Assembly (NCBI GenBank): GCA_026994225.1
Contig: JALWRI010000097.1
Span: 16,995-80,994 of the forward strand
Reading direction: 5' to 3'
DNA: 64,000 bases
From: Gammaproteobacteria bacterium
Lineage (GTDB): Bacteria; Pseudomonadota; Gammaproteobacteria; GRL18
The notes beneath the pieces are model-generated. The model did not search any database and was not told the origin of the DNA. It worked only from the letters and a program-made list of their open reading frames with translations. Position 1 is the first letter of the stretch, and each line of letters starts with the position of its first letter. This document shows, in pieces, positions 28,401 to 37,183 of this stretch. Both the position numbers and the translations under genes were made by a program.

Positions 28401-30845
28401 GCATTATTACTTTCTCTACAACAAAAGCAACCCATACAAGATGTGATATTTCCAGATAGACAGATAACAGATCATCATCTGTTCTATAAACCGTTATTAG
28501 AAGACAAGAATATAGCATTTTATTGGCAGTGTTGGAAAACAGGATGTATACGTTATAATAAAGAAAATACAGCGATATTTTTACCACGAGTAAAAAAAAT
28601 AATACCGACTAAGCATGTTTCCTCTCTAGTAGATAAGACAACCCCTGCTTTAGCAAAAGAAAATAATCAATTTATCTTTATTCCTGATATGCCCTTTTCA
28701 GACTTTAAAGAAACATTAATACAAGCATGTCGTATAAACGCTATCACTGAACCATTCCCTGATATAATAACGATAAAAAATATGGATATATATAAACCCA
28801 AAGCAGCTATCGCTATCTTAAATAATTGTCCTATTTATCCTACACAGAAATTATTGCAGAGCATAGTATGGCGTTATCAGCATTATCCACAGGAACGATC
28901 TTTTTTATTAGCGTTGGTAGAAAAAATGTCTGCATATCCCCATCAATCTGGACAATTAAAGCAGCTAATACAAAGTATTACAAGTAAAACGTCTTGGGTA
29001 TTACAAAAATCAGTTATACAAAGTGCTGGTTTGCGTAGCATTGAAACCCCTGATAAGACATTATTACCTCCTCTTAAAAAAAGAGCATTAATCACTAATA
29101 ATAATCTTTCTATACAGGAACAAAGGGGCTATAAAAGTGTTTTAAAAAATTCCAATATCTTTGGCGCATCATTTTATATCAAAGATACCACTAGCTTATA
29201 TCTATATTTTGATAAAAATACCTTACCTTATCAAAATATTTATCCAGCATCTATTAGTATAGAAATAGATAATCAAGAAAAAAAATGGATCAGCTTATCA
29301 GAACAAAAGAAAACAAATAATTACCAGGTATCGCTGTTAAAAGGCTTACATAATATTAAAATACAATGGCTTAATCCCATAGCAGGAGAATCTGTTGGAG
29401 TTAATATAGAGTTAAAAAAAGGGGATCAATCACTGCTTGTTAATAATACAAAAAAAACGTATTATCATATTGCTACACAACAAGAACCGATAATATTAGG
29501 TGTTCAAGCTCCTGTGCATATACGTTTTGATTTACTAGATAATGATACCGTTCATTCCTTCTCTTTTAGTCTCTTTGATAATGAAAAACAGATCATTATT
29601 ACCCCACCAAAGGGAAAAAAAGAAGCATTATTACGCATTTATCAACGTACTATTTCAACAACTAAAAATCCACCCTTACAGGGAGTAAGAAAAAGAAAAA
29701 ATATTGCCACAATTCCATTGAGTCATCTTGCAAAAAAAAATACCACACCGCTATTACCTGTCAAGTGGTTTGATTATCCATGCCAACAGAAAATATATGC
29801 ACACAAGAAAAAGAAACAGATTAAACCGGTTTGTTTTTTAGCAAGCACTTTTGCCCTCTCTTTACAGTGGAAACAAGGTGTAGATGATGAAATCAGAATA
29901 TCTGAAGATAGCATTCAAAAGAATACCAATCAATATCTACAATTTGGCGTACAGCATCTTGGTTATCAACCTTATTGGGGAAAGCAGACATTAAAAAACT
30001 GGTTGGATTCTATGCTGTTACTGCGTTTAAGAGACACTGCCAATCCAGTTATAGGTATTAAAGAAGTATTATATATACAACCTGATTGGTGGGGTATAGG
30101 ATTACGTTTTGATGGACGAATGTATGCCCAACAACAACTATTTAATACATCCAAACAGTGGTTATGGTCTTCTGATATACGTTTTGCAATCAATAAATCA
30201 TGGCAAATCAATGCTAAAACCCGATATTTAAGGATGCTCACTTTTTTTCATAAACACTTTGATTTTAATGATGATAACATAGCTAATAGCATTCATTTTA
30301 ATGTTGATCCTGATGTATGGAATAACTATTCCGACATACATTACAAAGGCATGATATTATCAGAAAATATCTATTATAATCCCTGGATAGATACACAATG
30401 GTATAGCGGATTAAGGTTATATTCAGATGAAGATTTTAATTTAATAAAACCAGAGCATCTTACCTTTAAAGCAGGTTGGAAACAATTATTTACTCCTCAT
30501 ATATTAGCGCATTTACAATATCAATGGCGTTATTATTTTCCTCAAAGAGATAATTATTGGAATAGAATAAATGCTTTTGATAGAACCTCTATTCGGGCAA
30601 AAATAGAATGGCAACAGTGGACATCTATCGGTACTCAGCGTCTATCTAAAAGGAAAACAAAATATGGCCGCTTATTCGGTTATTTTGATATGCGTTATAC
30701 AATAGAAAATAATGAATGGAATGCAGAATTAGGCGTAAAATGGTTGATAGATCATGCCAGAGGTTATACCGATTTTCGTCCCCAAAGTATATCTTTTAAA
30801 CACATCAGAGAAAGAGGACGCTATACCATAGAGCCTACCCCTTAA
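25413..30845 (+). CDS. Giant exported protein with barrel-like C-terminus (candidate outer-membrane exporter)
   Basis: 1810 residues with an N-terminal signal (about 1-20, LFILIITILYASLLNA). Beta-rich modules recur: TGPIRVKVETRL (T198), TGPATLRLNTRL (T902) and a looser APVHIRFDLL (P1367), each followed within about 150 residues by a GxHxhxh strand where visible. A helical TPR-like stretch lies near 670-850 (LVSTLIQQGYYQLALTLGLL). From about residue 1500 the chain turns into short amphipathic strands rich in Trp/Tyr (WWGIGLRFDGRMY, LQYQWRYYF, WNAELGVKWLI), as in an outer-membrane beta barrel. By analogy to PgaA/BcsC exporters it may carry the product across the outer membrane. It overlaps the previous gene by eight bases. 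Confidence 0.66.
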   Translation: MSNTSLFILIITILYASLLNAYTDPLSELRYSSYKGIITWQAIHPATQWVSGVKVNANKNMTLKPYAHTKIRLHRNHYLKITFPTQQDYAYGDQLSITYSNGTGLYIPLVTHQDQQHKSIFIIPSAISERIINITNNAPSHAIKIAVFYSQYHDINRNVPYQNPIALPLDTVDIKNDTTGKTETFSQLYQQAVKLTLTGPIRVKVETRLNYKIYNKYDEGIYHLQSRIDKEAWIDRRFDTFLVTDQRFFINTVKNDQKQHTMIEKQTPDSDSMDLEPKGRSVIARQWLALGAKEQSFIDIPEGKHTLTLKSPQALFIRLFSESKVLLKSLNKKAIQAENNPQNLTQLSQLEHFSQHYLYDIKHKEIALDLAQLYQNKLSTFNPQKSLKAELFFKKNSYYRQLLPNNMLSISEEGDRMYHFLHYALKTVRQQGKHLELISSFVDKYCRQINAARFNLIPNRITEAKRYLLPPRYAKSRLKINVNQTLLTHPLSFYLQYDNDLPILLTVYPDRELPIQAYLATRNEACISQAHQNGNIEKTLPMVSYPLIDNAYLEIDLPAKVKQIKLWNTNTTQQKLYISLQYRSSKKIKIDNDLYLQLIKEQGIKLMTQGFIPYLLNQPITLHINTSHITYLKQHWLEIKRFLWSHKKQFFPDYKKDKQNVTIDNAQLNTLMTTHLLSYFQKRILKGLLLDGQYREQIIKKLLQYYQEQHSNINILRLYIIQAFLTQKSSVYRQLVSTLIQQGYYQLALTLGLLLLDSDQSLRDELVQAAYVNRQWNIFFTLLAGYKEVEKIHYWCGYEAQYRGLLEVAREHWKQAGKKGLATIKRLDKGLSLWQSGGKDKKQNDHAWQQWKQDYKGANSWKKINTLIYNYKSALLLYNPTRDLYQTVFLGNKAKPIQFTITGPATLRLNTRLVHTQQNMDATKQAEQNKKTDWLTIVDNNHLLTTPYLASFPTQGLTLIENKNQEGGTKQPGTLQSFTYQVTAGTHHISVYAEKEALLLSLQQKQPIQDVIFPDRQITDHHLFYKPLLEDKNIAFYWQCWKTGCIRYNKENTAIFLPRVKKIIPTKHVSSLVDKTTPALAKENNQFIFIPDMPFSDFKETLIQACRINAITEPFPDIITIKNMDIYKPKAAIAILNNCPIYPTQKLLQSIVWRYQHYPQERSFLLALVEKMSAYPHQSGQLKQLIQSITSKTSWVLQKSVIQSAGLRSIETPDKTLLPPLKKRALITNNNLSIQEQRGYKSVLKNSNIFGASFYIKDTTSLYLYFDKNTLPYQNIYPASISIEIDNQEKKWISLSEQKKTNNYQVSLLKGLHNIKIQWLNPIAGESVGVNIELKKGDQSLLVNNTKKTYYHIATQQEPIILGVQAPVHIRFDLLDNDTVHSFSFSLFDNEKQIIITPPKGKKEALLRIYQRTISTTKNPPLQGVRKRKNIATIPLSHLAKKNTTPLLPVKWFDYPCQQKIYAHKKKKQIKPVCFLASTFALSLQWKQGVDDEIRISEDSIQKNTNQYLQFGVQHLGYQPYWGKQTLKNWLDSMLLLRLRDTANPVIGIKEVLYIQPDWWGIGLRFDGRMYAQQQLFNTSKQWLWSSDIRFAINKSWQINAKTRYLRMLTFFHKHFDFNDDNIANSIHFNVDPDVWNNYSDIHYKGMILSENIYYNPWIDTQWYSGLRLYSDEDFNLIKPEHLTFKAGWKQLFTPHILAHLQYQWRYYFPQRDNYWNRINAFDRTSIRAKIEWQQWTSIGTQRLSKRKTKYGRLFGYFDMRYTIENNEWNAELGVKWLIDHARGYTDFRPQSISFKHIRERGRYTIEPTP

Positions 30846-30867
30846 TATTACCGCAGGTCAATATGTT

Positions 30868-33800
30868 ATGTTCAAAAAAAAACAAAAAATAACCTCTATA
30901 GTGTGGGTATTATTAACAAAAGAATTATCAGAAATATGGATAAGATTAGATAATACACTATTACAACAATTAAAAAATGATTTTTTATTAAGTGAATATA
31001 GTTATCATATACAAGATAAAGATGAACAATATATTAGATATAAATTAATTAGCTATTTAATCAATACCCTCCAAGATATTCATACTAATATTAATACCCT
31101 CAATATAGAATATAAAAATTATACTAAACGTTATATGAAAGCCTCTTCTCAATTAGATAGGCAAAAGCATATTTTAGAATTTGCAAAAAAAATGGGTGCA
31201 AAAAAAAGACATCTACATCAAGATATGAAAGCCTTTTCAAGGTGGTTTGGGCATGATGCCATTACAGATAGATATCGTTATAAAATTTCTCAATTAGAAA
31301 AGAAATTAACCTTGATTTTAAAGCGTATAGGTCATTTGGTAAATGATTATTTATCCTCTAATAGTTTTGATATAAAACTATGGGAAAAAATTAATTTAGA
31401 AAAATATATTATTCCTCTTTTTATTTATCAAGGAGATAAACGGGTTTGCAGTCATGCATTTAAGTGTTTAACTTTAGCTATTAGTAGTATGAAAAAATCC
31501 TCTTTAACACAATTAGTCAATGAAGATACTTTACAATATATTTATCGTTCAAGTTTAGATCATCGGCAAGAGATTGAAATACAAATCGCTGCAATAGAGT
31601 TACTAAGCCGTTTATCTCCCACTGATTTTTTACATGTTTTTGTACAACGTTTAGATAATATAGGAGATGAAGGGGATATATTTGTACGTTATCAAGGGGT
31701 ATTATTATTAGCTACGGTGTTACCGCAATATCCACAACAATTATCTATAATAGAAAAACTATACCATGATCCGAGTGCTTATGTCAGACAAGCTATTGCA
31801 ACTATTTTACCTGCATTACCTATAAAGATTGCTTTAGATATGACTAAACAATTATTATTTAATGATACCGAACCGAAAGTAAGAGCGGCTATCGTATTAG
31901 CAATTCAACCGACTTTTATTATTAAATCGGTCGATCCGCATATTTTAGAAATTATTTTACAACTTTTGACTATAGAAAAAGATAGTTTTGTATTACATGT
32001 TTTATTAGAAGAAATTGAAAACTATTTTCAATTTTTTACTGAAAAAAAAGCTATATTGTTACAACAAACATGGGCATATAAGATAATGCCAAAACTGACC
32101 AGCTTATATCAAAATAGTGATAATATAGCAGTAAAAAGCTGGATAGCAAAAACAAAAGAATGGATCTGGTGTCATTACCATATTGACAGACATACCTTAT
32201 TTATGGATTTACAAAAACATATTCCTTTATTAGAAGATAAAGAGCATATTTCTATATCTTTAGATAAAGCCTTTGACGAAGAAGTAGCCCGTATTATCGC
32301 TCTATTAGTTCAAGATCAGTTTGGTTGTGATATTAATACCCCTCTTGCAACTAAAAAAAGATCTATTCGATTATATAAAAAACCTTTTTTTGTTTTCCGG
32401 TTATGGCGTTTTTTATATGAATTACGCCATCCGTCAACAGATAAAAGGCAAGCCCATTCACATACTATTGGACGGCTTACACGAGGTCAAACGATTATTC
32501 CTTCTCAGGTATTATCTGAATTATCTGAAACTAAAGTGCCTGGCGAACCCCTTTATATTGCACAAGAAGATGGTTGGCGTAATTACTTGCCTTTAGTAGA
32601 TGATGTTATTTCATTGCTTGATCCATTATTCAATGCGCCACCTGTTCATATATTTAGCGCAGAAGGGATCACTACACTGACTCCACCAAAAAATAATATA
32701 AAACGTATCGCAGCATTATTTGTATTAATTACCCGATTTTCTTATTTTGCTCATTTACGTAACTGGGAAGCAGATAGTCAATTATCTCCTGATAGTTATA
32801 TTAACGCATTGAAAAAATTAGGTATTGATTGTCAATTTAAGCCTCATCGCTATGAAAAAAAGCAATGGCAACATAATACCCCTCATATTCAGCGTTTTTT
32901 TTCTACCTTAATTCCTATCCCTTTATTGCTTGAATGGTTTAGAGAATTTCGAAATTATTTTTATTCCTTATATGAAAATACTATCACAGAATTACTGGTT
33001 TTTTTAGCCTTTGCTAGTAGCCTGTTTTTTGGGCGACATATCTACTTAAATAAAGGTATTAAAAAAGCCAGAAAAACATTACCATTAGTGATTGGAGGAT
33101 GGGGAACAAGAGGGAAATCGGGTACAGAACGTCTTAAGGCAGCGTTATTTAATGCTTTAGGATTAAGTGTCGTATCCAAAACAACTGGCTGTGAAGCCAT
33201 GTTTTTACATTCTTTTGCTTATGCGCCTTTGCGTGAAATGTTTTTATTTCGTCCTTATGATAAAGCAACTATTTGGGAACAACGTTTAGTCGTACAACTT
33301 TCTAGCCGTTTACACACCGATGTATTTTTATGGGAATGTATGGGATTAACGCCCGCTTATGTAGAAATATTACAACGACAATGGATGTGTGATGATCTTT
33401 CGACCATTACGAATACCTATCCTGATCATGAAGATTTACAAGGTCCTGCTGGTTATAATATACCTGAAGTGATGACCCGTTTTATTCCTCGTAATGCCAT
33501 TTTAATCAGTTCAGAAGAACAAATGCAGCCAATATTAAAATTAGCAAGTTCGCAGCAAAATACAAAATTTATTAGTGTTGGCTGGAAACAAGCAGGTTTA
33601 TTAACCGATGATGTGTTACAACGTTTTCCTTATGATGAACATCCGTATAATATCGCATTAGTGTTAGCGATGTCAGAACAACTAGGTATTACTTCCAATT
33701 ATGCATTAAAAGAAATGGCCGATAATGTAGTACCGGATTTAGGCGTATTAAAAACCTATCCTACTGCAAAAGTGAAATACCGTTTATTAAGTTTTGTGAT

Positions 33801-35073
33801 GGGTATGTCTGCAAATGAACGCTATGGAGCAAGAGGAAATTGGACACGTACTGGTTTTGATCATCATCATCTCAATACCGATCCGCATATATGGATAACT
33901 GCTTTAGTTAACAATAGAGCAGATCGCATTCCCCGTTCACGGGTATTTTCTGAATTTGTAGTCAGTGATATTGTATTGGATAAATTAGTGTTAATAGGGA
34001 CTAATTTAAAAGGTTTTATGGGTTATATTCATGATGCATGGCAAAAGGAAAAAGAAAAAATCAGTTTATGGGATACAGATAATCGTTCACCATTAGAGAC
34101 CTTTTTAGCTATTGCAGAGCGTTATCGTATTCCTACCGATGAACAACAACTAAATAATAGAATAGTAGCTATGTTAACAGGGGTAGCGGTTGAATTTTTG
34201 CAACAAGAGATAAATAAACAAGCATTACATACACTACTCCATGATCCTGATTTATTTCAATCTACACTACCTATAGAAACTTATTTACAGCATGAAAGTT
34301 GTGAAGATAATGAATTAGTTGATAGCCTTTTTCAATCCTTTACAAGAGAGAAAAAATTATATGATAGCTATCAGAAATTTAAACAACATATTCAAAGTAT
34401 AAGCATAGAGCAAGAAGATAAAGAGCTTTTAGATCAGCAATTACAACAATTACTATGGCAATGGTATGAAGAAAAAATCGTAGTAATAGATGATGAACAT
34501 GCAAATGGTAATACGGTTATTGATCATATAGTTAAACAAACTCCTCCTGGATTATTAAATCGTATTATGGGGTTACAAAATATAAAAGGCACAGGACTCG
34601 ATTATGTTTATAAATGGTTATCCTGGGATACTTGTCATCGTGCCATAGTAAAAATATACAATGAAAAAGCCATTATTGCAGAACAAGGTTTAGTTGAATT
34701 AATTGCTTTTCAAGAATATAACATATTGTGTGTGTATGAAGTAGAAAAATTACTACAAGTAATACGTCATAAACAATGGGCACAACGAGAAGCAATACAA
34801 GCAGAAATTGCTATTTTAGAAGGAAATTTTAAACATGCCTTACAGGCAATAGAAACGAGTATAGGAGTAGAAAAAGAAAGCTCCTCTATAAAAACGTGGA
34901 TAATGGCAGTGATTGAGCAATTATTTGATGCAAATGATGCGGTAAAGCGCAGAAAAAAAGCAGATCGTATCTATAAAGATTTAGTAACACAACGTATTAG
35001 CCATGAACGAGCAGCAATAGAGTTAAAAGCCTTAAATAAAAGACAAAAAGGAGGCTGGTTGGGTTCTTTCTAA
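30868..35073 (+). CDS. HEAT-repeat/PgsB-CapB-like amide ligase fusion
   Basis: 1401 residues. A helical N-terminus contains HEAT-like repeats (about 185-420; VRYQGVLLLATVLPQ, YVRQAIATILPAL, VRAAIVLAIQ). A single membrane helix (about 708-728) is followed at once by a Mur-ligase-type ATP site, GGWGTRGKSGTERLKAALF (P-loop residues 746-751), then ECMGLTPAY and TNTYPDHEDLQGPAG. This order (membrane helix, GTRGKS, TN..DH) matches PgsB/CapB, which joins glutamate by gamma-amide bonds using ATP. A helical tail (about 1150-1401) is not recognised. PgsB is normally about 400 residues, so this is a large fusion. The substrate need not be glutamate. It is last in the run, 22 bases after the exporter candidate. 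Confidence 0.82.
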   Translation: MFKKKQKITSIVWVLLTKELSEIWIRLDNTLLQQLKNDFLLSEYSYHIQDKDEQYIRYKLISYLINTLQDIHTNINTLNIEYKNYTKRYMKASSQLDRQKHILEFAKKMGAKKRHLHQDMKAFSRWFGHDAITDRYRYKISQLEKKLTLILKRIGHLVNDYLSSNSFDIKLWEKINLEKYIIPLFIYQGDKRVCSHAFKCLTLAISSMKKSSLTQLVNEDTLQYIYRSSLDHRQEIEIQIAAIELLSRLSPTDFLHVFVQRLDNIGDEGDIFVRYQGVLLLATVLPQYPQQLSIIEKLYHDPSAYVRQAIATILPALPIKIALDMTKQLLFNDTEPKVRAAIVLAIQPTFIIKSVDPHILEIILQLLTIEKDSFVLHVLLEEIENYFQFFTEKKAILLQQTWAYKIMPKLTSLYQNSDNIAVKSWIAKTKEWIWCHYHIDRHTLFMDLQKHIPLLEDKEHISISLDKAFDEEVARIIALLVQDQFGCDINTPLATKKRSIRLYKKPFFVFRLWRFLYELRHPSTDKRQAHSHTIGRLTRGQTIIPSQVLSELSETKVPGEPLYIAQEDGWRNYLPLVDDVISLLDPLFNAPPVHIFSAEGITTLTPPKNNIKRIAALFVLITRFSYFAHLRNWEADSQLSPDSYINALKKLGIDCQFKPHRYEKKQWQHNTPHIQRFFSTLIPIPLLLEWFREFRNYFYSLYENTITELLVFLAFASSLFFGRHIYLNKGIKKARKTLPLVIGGWGTRGKSGTERLKAALFNALGLSVVSKTTGCEAMFLHSFAYAPLREMFLFRPYDKATIWEQRLVVQLSSRLHTDVFLWECMGLTPAYVEILQRQWMCDDLSTITNTYPDHEDLQGPAGYNIPEVMTRFIPRNAILISSEEQMQPILKLASSQQNTKFISVGWKQAGLLTDDVLQRFPYDEHPYNIALVLAMSEQLGITSNYALKEMADNVVPDLGVLKTYPTAKVKYRLLSFVMGMSANERYGARGNWTRTGFDHHHLNTDPHIWITALVNNRADRIPRSRVFSEFVVSDIVLDKLVLIGTNLKGFMGYIHDAWQKEKEKISLWDTDNRSPLETFLAIAERYRIPTDEQQLNNRIVAMLTGVAVEFLQQEINKQALHTLLHDPDLFQSTLPIETYLQHESCEDNELVDSLFQSFTREKKLYDSYQKFKQHIQSISIEQEDKELLDQQLQQLLWQWYEEKIVVIDDEHANGNTVIDHIVKQTPPGLLNRIMGLQNIKGTGLDYVYKWLSWDTCHRAIVKIYNEKAIIAEQGLVELIAFQEYNILCVYEVEKLLQVIRHKQWAQREAIQAEIAILEGNFKHALQAIETSIGVEKESSSIKTWIMAVIEQLFDANDAVKRRKKADRIYKDLVTQRISHERAAIELKALNKRQKGGWLGSF

Positions 35074-35115
35074 CGCTACTTTTAGCTACAATACTTGTTA
35101 ACAGCCATGATAAGC

Positions 35116-36888
35116 TCAAATAATATCTTTTACCTTGTCTATCAGTTGTTCCCCCGCTAGTAAATAGTTACTTACAATATAAGGATCGTGATAACCTCTT
35201 TTCCATGGATTTTCAAAATCATCAATAATTAAACGTATCCCTTGTTTATTAAAACGCTGTAAATTACCCATAGCCAGATAAGGTTTTCCATTAATAGTAT
35301 GGTTACTAAAGGTGGAGATTTTATGTACTAAAATATGGGTAATATATTTATTAATAGGGCGTTTTATCTTCGCATAATGGTTAGCAGCAGTAACAAATAT
35401 TTCAATTAACTCTTCTAAATTATATTGATAGCTTTCGTTATCTTCGAGTAAATTACATATAAATAATTTAGGTTTATTTATTTTAGCGATAGTATCACTT
35501 ACACCTTCAACCATAATATGCGGTAATACACTGGTAAAAAAACTGCCCGGTCCATAGGATATTACATCAGCCTGGGTGATAATATTAGGTAAAACAGGAT
35601 TAATACGCGCATCAATATGGGTATGATCTGTGGCATTTTTTGTTGCTACCAGAGTATCACTAAAAAAAATACACTCTATTTTTTGTTTATTTTCTTTACG
35701 ATTTAACAAGGTGGTTGCAGATTGACCATATATGACCCTGTTATCTGATAAGACAGCATTAATATGTAAACAATTAATTAGCGATACGGGCCACACATTA
35801 CCATGAATAGAACACAGTTGCCTAAAAACGTAAATAGCGGTATTAATATTACAATCATGGGCTAAATAAGCACCTACCAGAATAAAATTACCAATACTGC
35901 CATTGCGTAAATCCATGCTGGTAGCTGTAGCTAGGTGTCCATAAAAGGCTTTTAAATAGGTGGTGATAACATCTCGTAAACTTTGTTCTACTGCTTCAAT
36001 TAACGGATGTTCAATATCAATAAAACGTTGTAATTCTTGTTCAAGTTGCGCTTGTGTACCGGTGTCAGACAATCGCCAATTAAAGAGTTTTACTACGTGT
36101 CCTGCTTTTCCTTCTGCATGGGCTTCTGTCATCAAAGCATGGCGTATATCTCCTACCGGCAACATATTAAAATGTTCTCGTAAGGCTTTCGAACTGCCGC
36201 CATTATCCCAAATAGGGACTATACGGGTAATATTGTATGTATTTTTGGATAATGCCATATTAATATCCCGAAAACCACTACCACCAGTAAAAGTAACAAT
36301 ATGTAATGATTGGCTCTTATCCTCAACAAGGATTTTATTTTTAGCTGATAGAGGCGTTTTAACATGGCTATTTTGTAAAGATAACCAGGCAAAATACGTG
36401 GATTTACATGACCAGATTAAACTTCGATAATAGGCAATAGACATAGAAAGAATAATAAAGCACAAAAAAAATGTATGGTAAAGCAATGTAGAATAAAGCG
36501 TAGCGAGTAAAAATAGGCTTGCAACAAGCATTAAACACCGTGCAATGCGGATAAGAGAACGATGGTATTCAATACGTTGGATAATTTCTTGACTGTTAGG
36601 AGAAAGATACAAATCATAGCGTAGACGCTCTAAGAGTAATCCTGGGCTACCATTGGCTAGCATCCAACGGGTTTCAAAATAATGATTAACAGGGGTAAAG
36701 AATAGCTCCGAAAAAATATTAATAAGAAAGCCAACACACCATGCAATAACCAAAAAGATAAAAATTGGCATGATATTACTTTGAAACCATTGGGAAGGAA
36801 GGTTAGGTGGAGAAAATAAATAATCTGCACTCAGTACACATAAACTTCCTATAATAATAAGTTCTGCAAAAAGGTGAACGGATTTCAT
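35116..36888 (-). CDS. GAK-system CofD/YvcK-like protein with membrane domain
   Basis: 590 residues. Four hydrophobic helices in the first 150 residues form a membrane anchor. The rest matches the CofD/YvcK family: FTGGSGFRDINMAL, WDNGGSSKALREHF, LPVGDIRHALM and YGPGSFFTSVLPHIMV. CofD is a phospholactate transferase; YvcK controls carbon use and binds UDP-sugars. The membrane anchor and the neighbouring HprK-related, amphi-Trp and ATP-grasp genes mark this as the CofD-related protein of the GAK gene set. It is last in the operon, seven bases after the amphi-Trp gene. The substrate is unknown. Confidence 0.85.
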   Translation of the reverse strand: MKSVHLFAELIIIGSLCVLSADYLFSPPNLPSQWFQSNIMPIFIFLVIAWCVGFLINIFSELFFTPVNHYFETRWMLANGSPGLLLERLRYDLYLSPNSQEIIQRIEYHRSLIRIARCLMLVASLFLLATLYSTLLYHTFFLCFIILSMSIAYYRSLIWSCKSTYFAWLSLQNSHVKTPLSAKNKILVEDKSQSLHIVTFTGGSGFRDINMALSKNTYNITRIVPIWDNGGSSKALREHFNMLPVGDIRHALMTEAHAEGKAGHVVKLFNWRLSDTGTQAQLEQELQRFIDIEHPLIEAVEQSLRDVITTYLKAFYGHLATATSMDLRNGSIGNFILVGAYLAHDCNINTAIYVFRQLCSIHGNVWPVSLINCLHINAVLSDNRVIYGQSATTLLNRKENKQKIECIFFSDTLVATKNATDHTHIDARINPVLPNIITQADVISYGPGSFFTSVLPHIMVEGVSDTIAKINKPKLFICNLLEDNESYQYNLEELIEIFVTAANHYAKIKRPINKYITHILVHKISTFSNHTINGKPYLAMGNLQRFNKQGIRLIIDDFENPWKRGYHDPYIVSNYLLAGEQLIDKVKDII

Positions 36889-36895
36889 AAAAAAA

Positions 36896-37168
36896 TTAAC
36901 GAGCTTGAATAGTTAAAATATTTTTTTTATTTTTTTTATCAGTTATATTCCAACTTATTTTAATTTCTATTTGGTGTTTGTTTGAGGATTCAGAAGCGGA
37001 TACTTTTAAATTAAGTAAGCCAGATGGATGTAAGGTGATTTCATCTTCTTCATCACTAAATACCATTTTTCCCTGTTGCAATCCTGTACTGAGTGCATGT
37101 AGAAGGGGGGCAATAGAATCTTTGTCTTGTAAGGAAAAATGGTTAAAGGTTTTTTTTTCTTTTTGCAT
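36896..37168 (-). CDS. Amphi-Trp domain protein (GAK system)
   Basis: 90 residues. The body follows the amphi-Trp domain pattern: a helix LLHALSTGLQQGKMVF, then EITLHPSGLLNLKVSA, then a final strand IEIKISWN ending on the characteristic Trp. A basic tail follows. Domains of this kind are short and of unknown biochemical function. It lies between the CofD-like and SixA-Nudix genes with gaps of 7 and 15 bases, consistent with GAK operons. Confidence 0.8.
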   Translation of the reverse strand: MQKEKKTFNHFSLQDKDSIAPLLHALSTGLQQGKMVFSDEEDEITLHPSGLLNLKVSASESSNKHQIEIKISWNITDKKNKKNILTIQAR

Positions 37169-37183
37169 GTTACACCGATGGGA

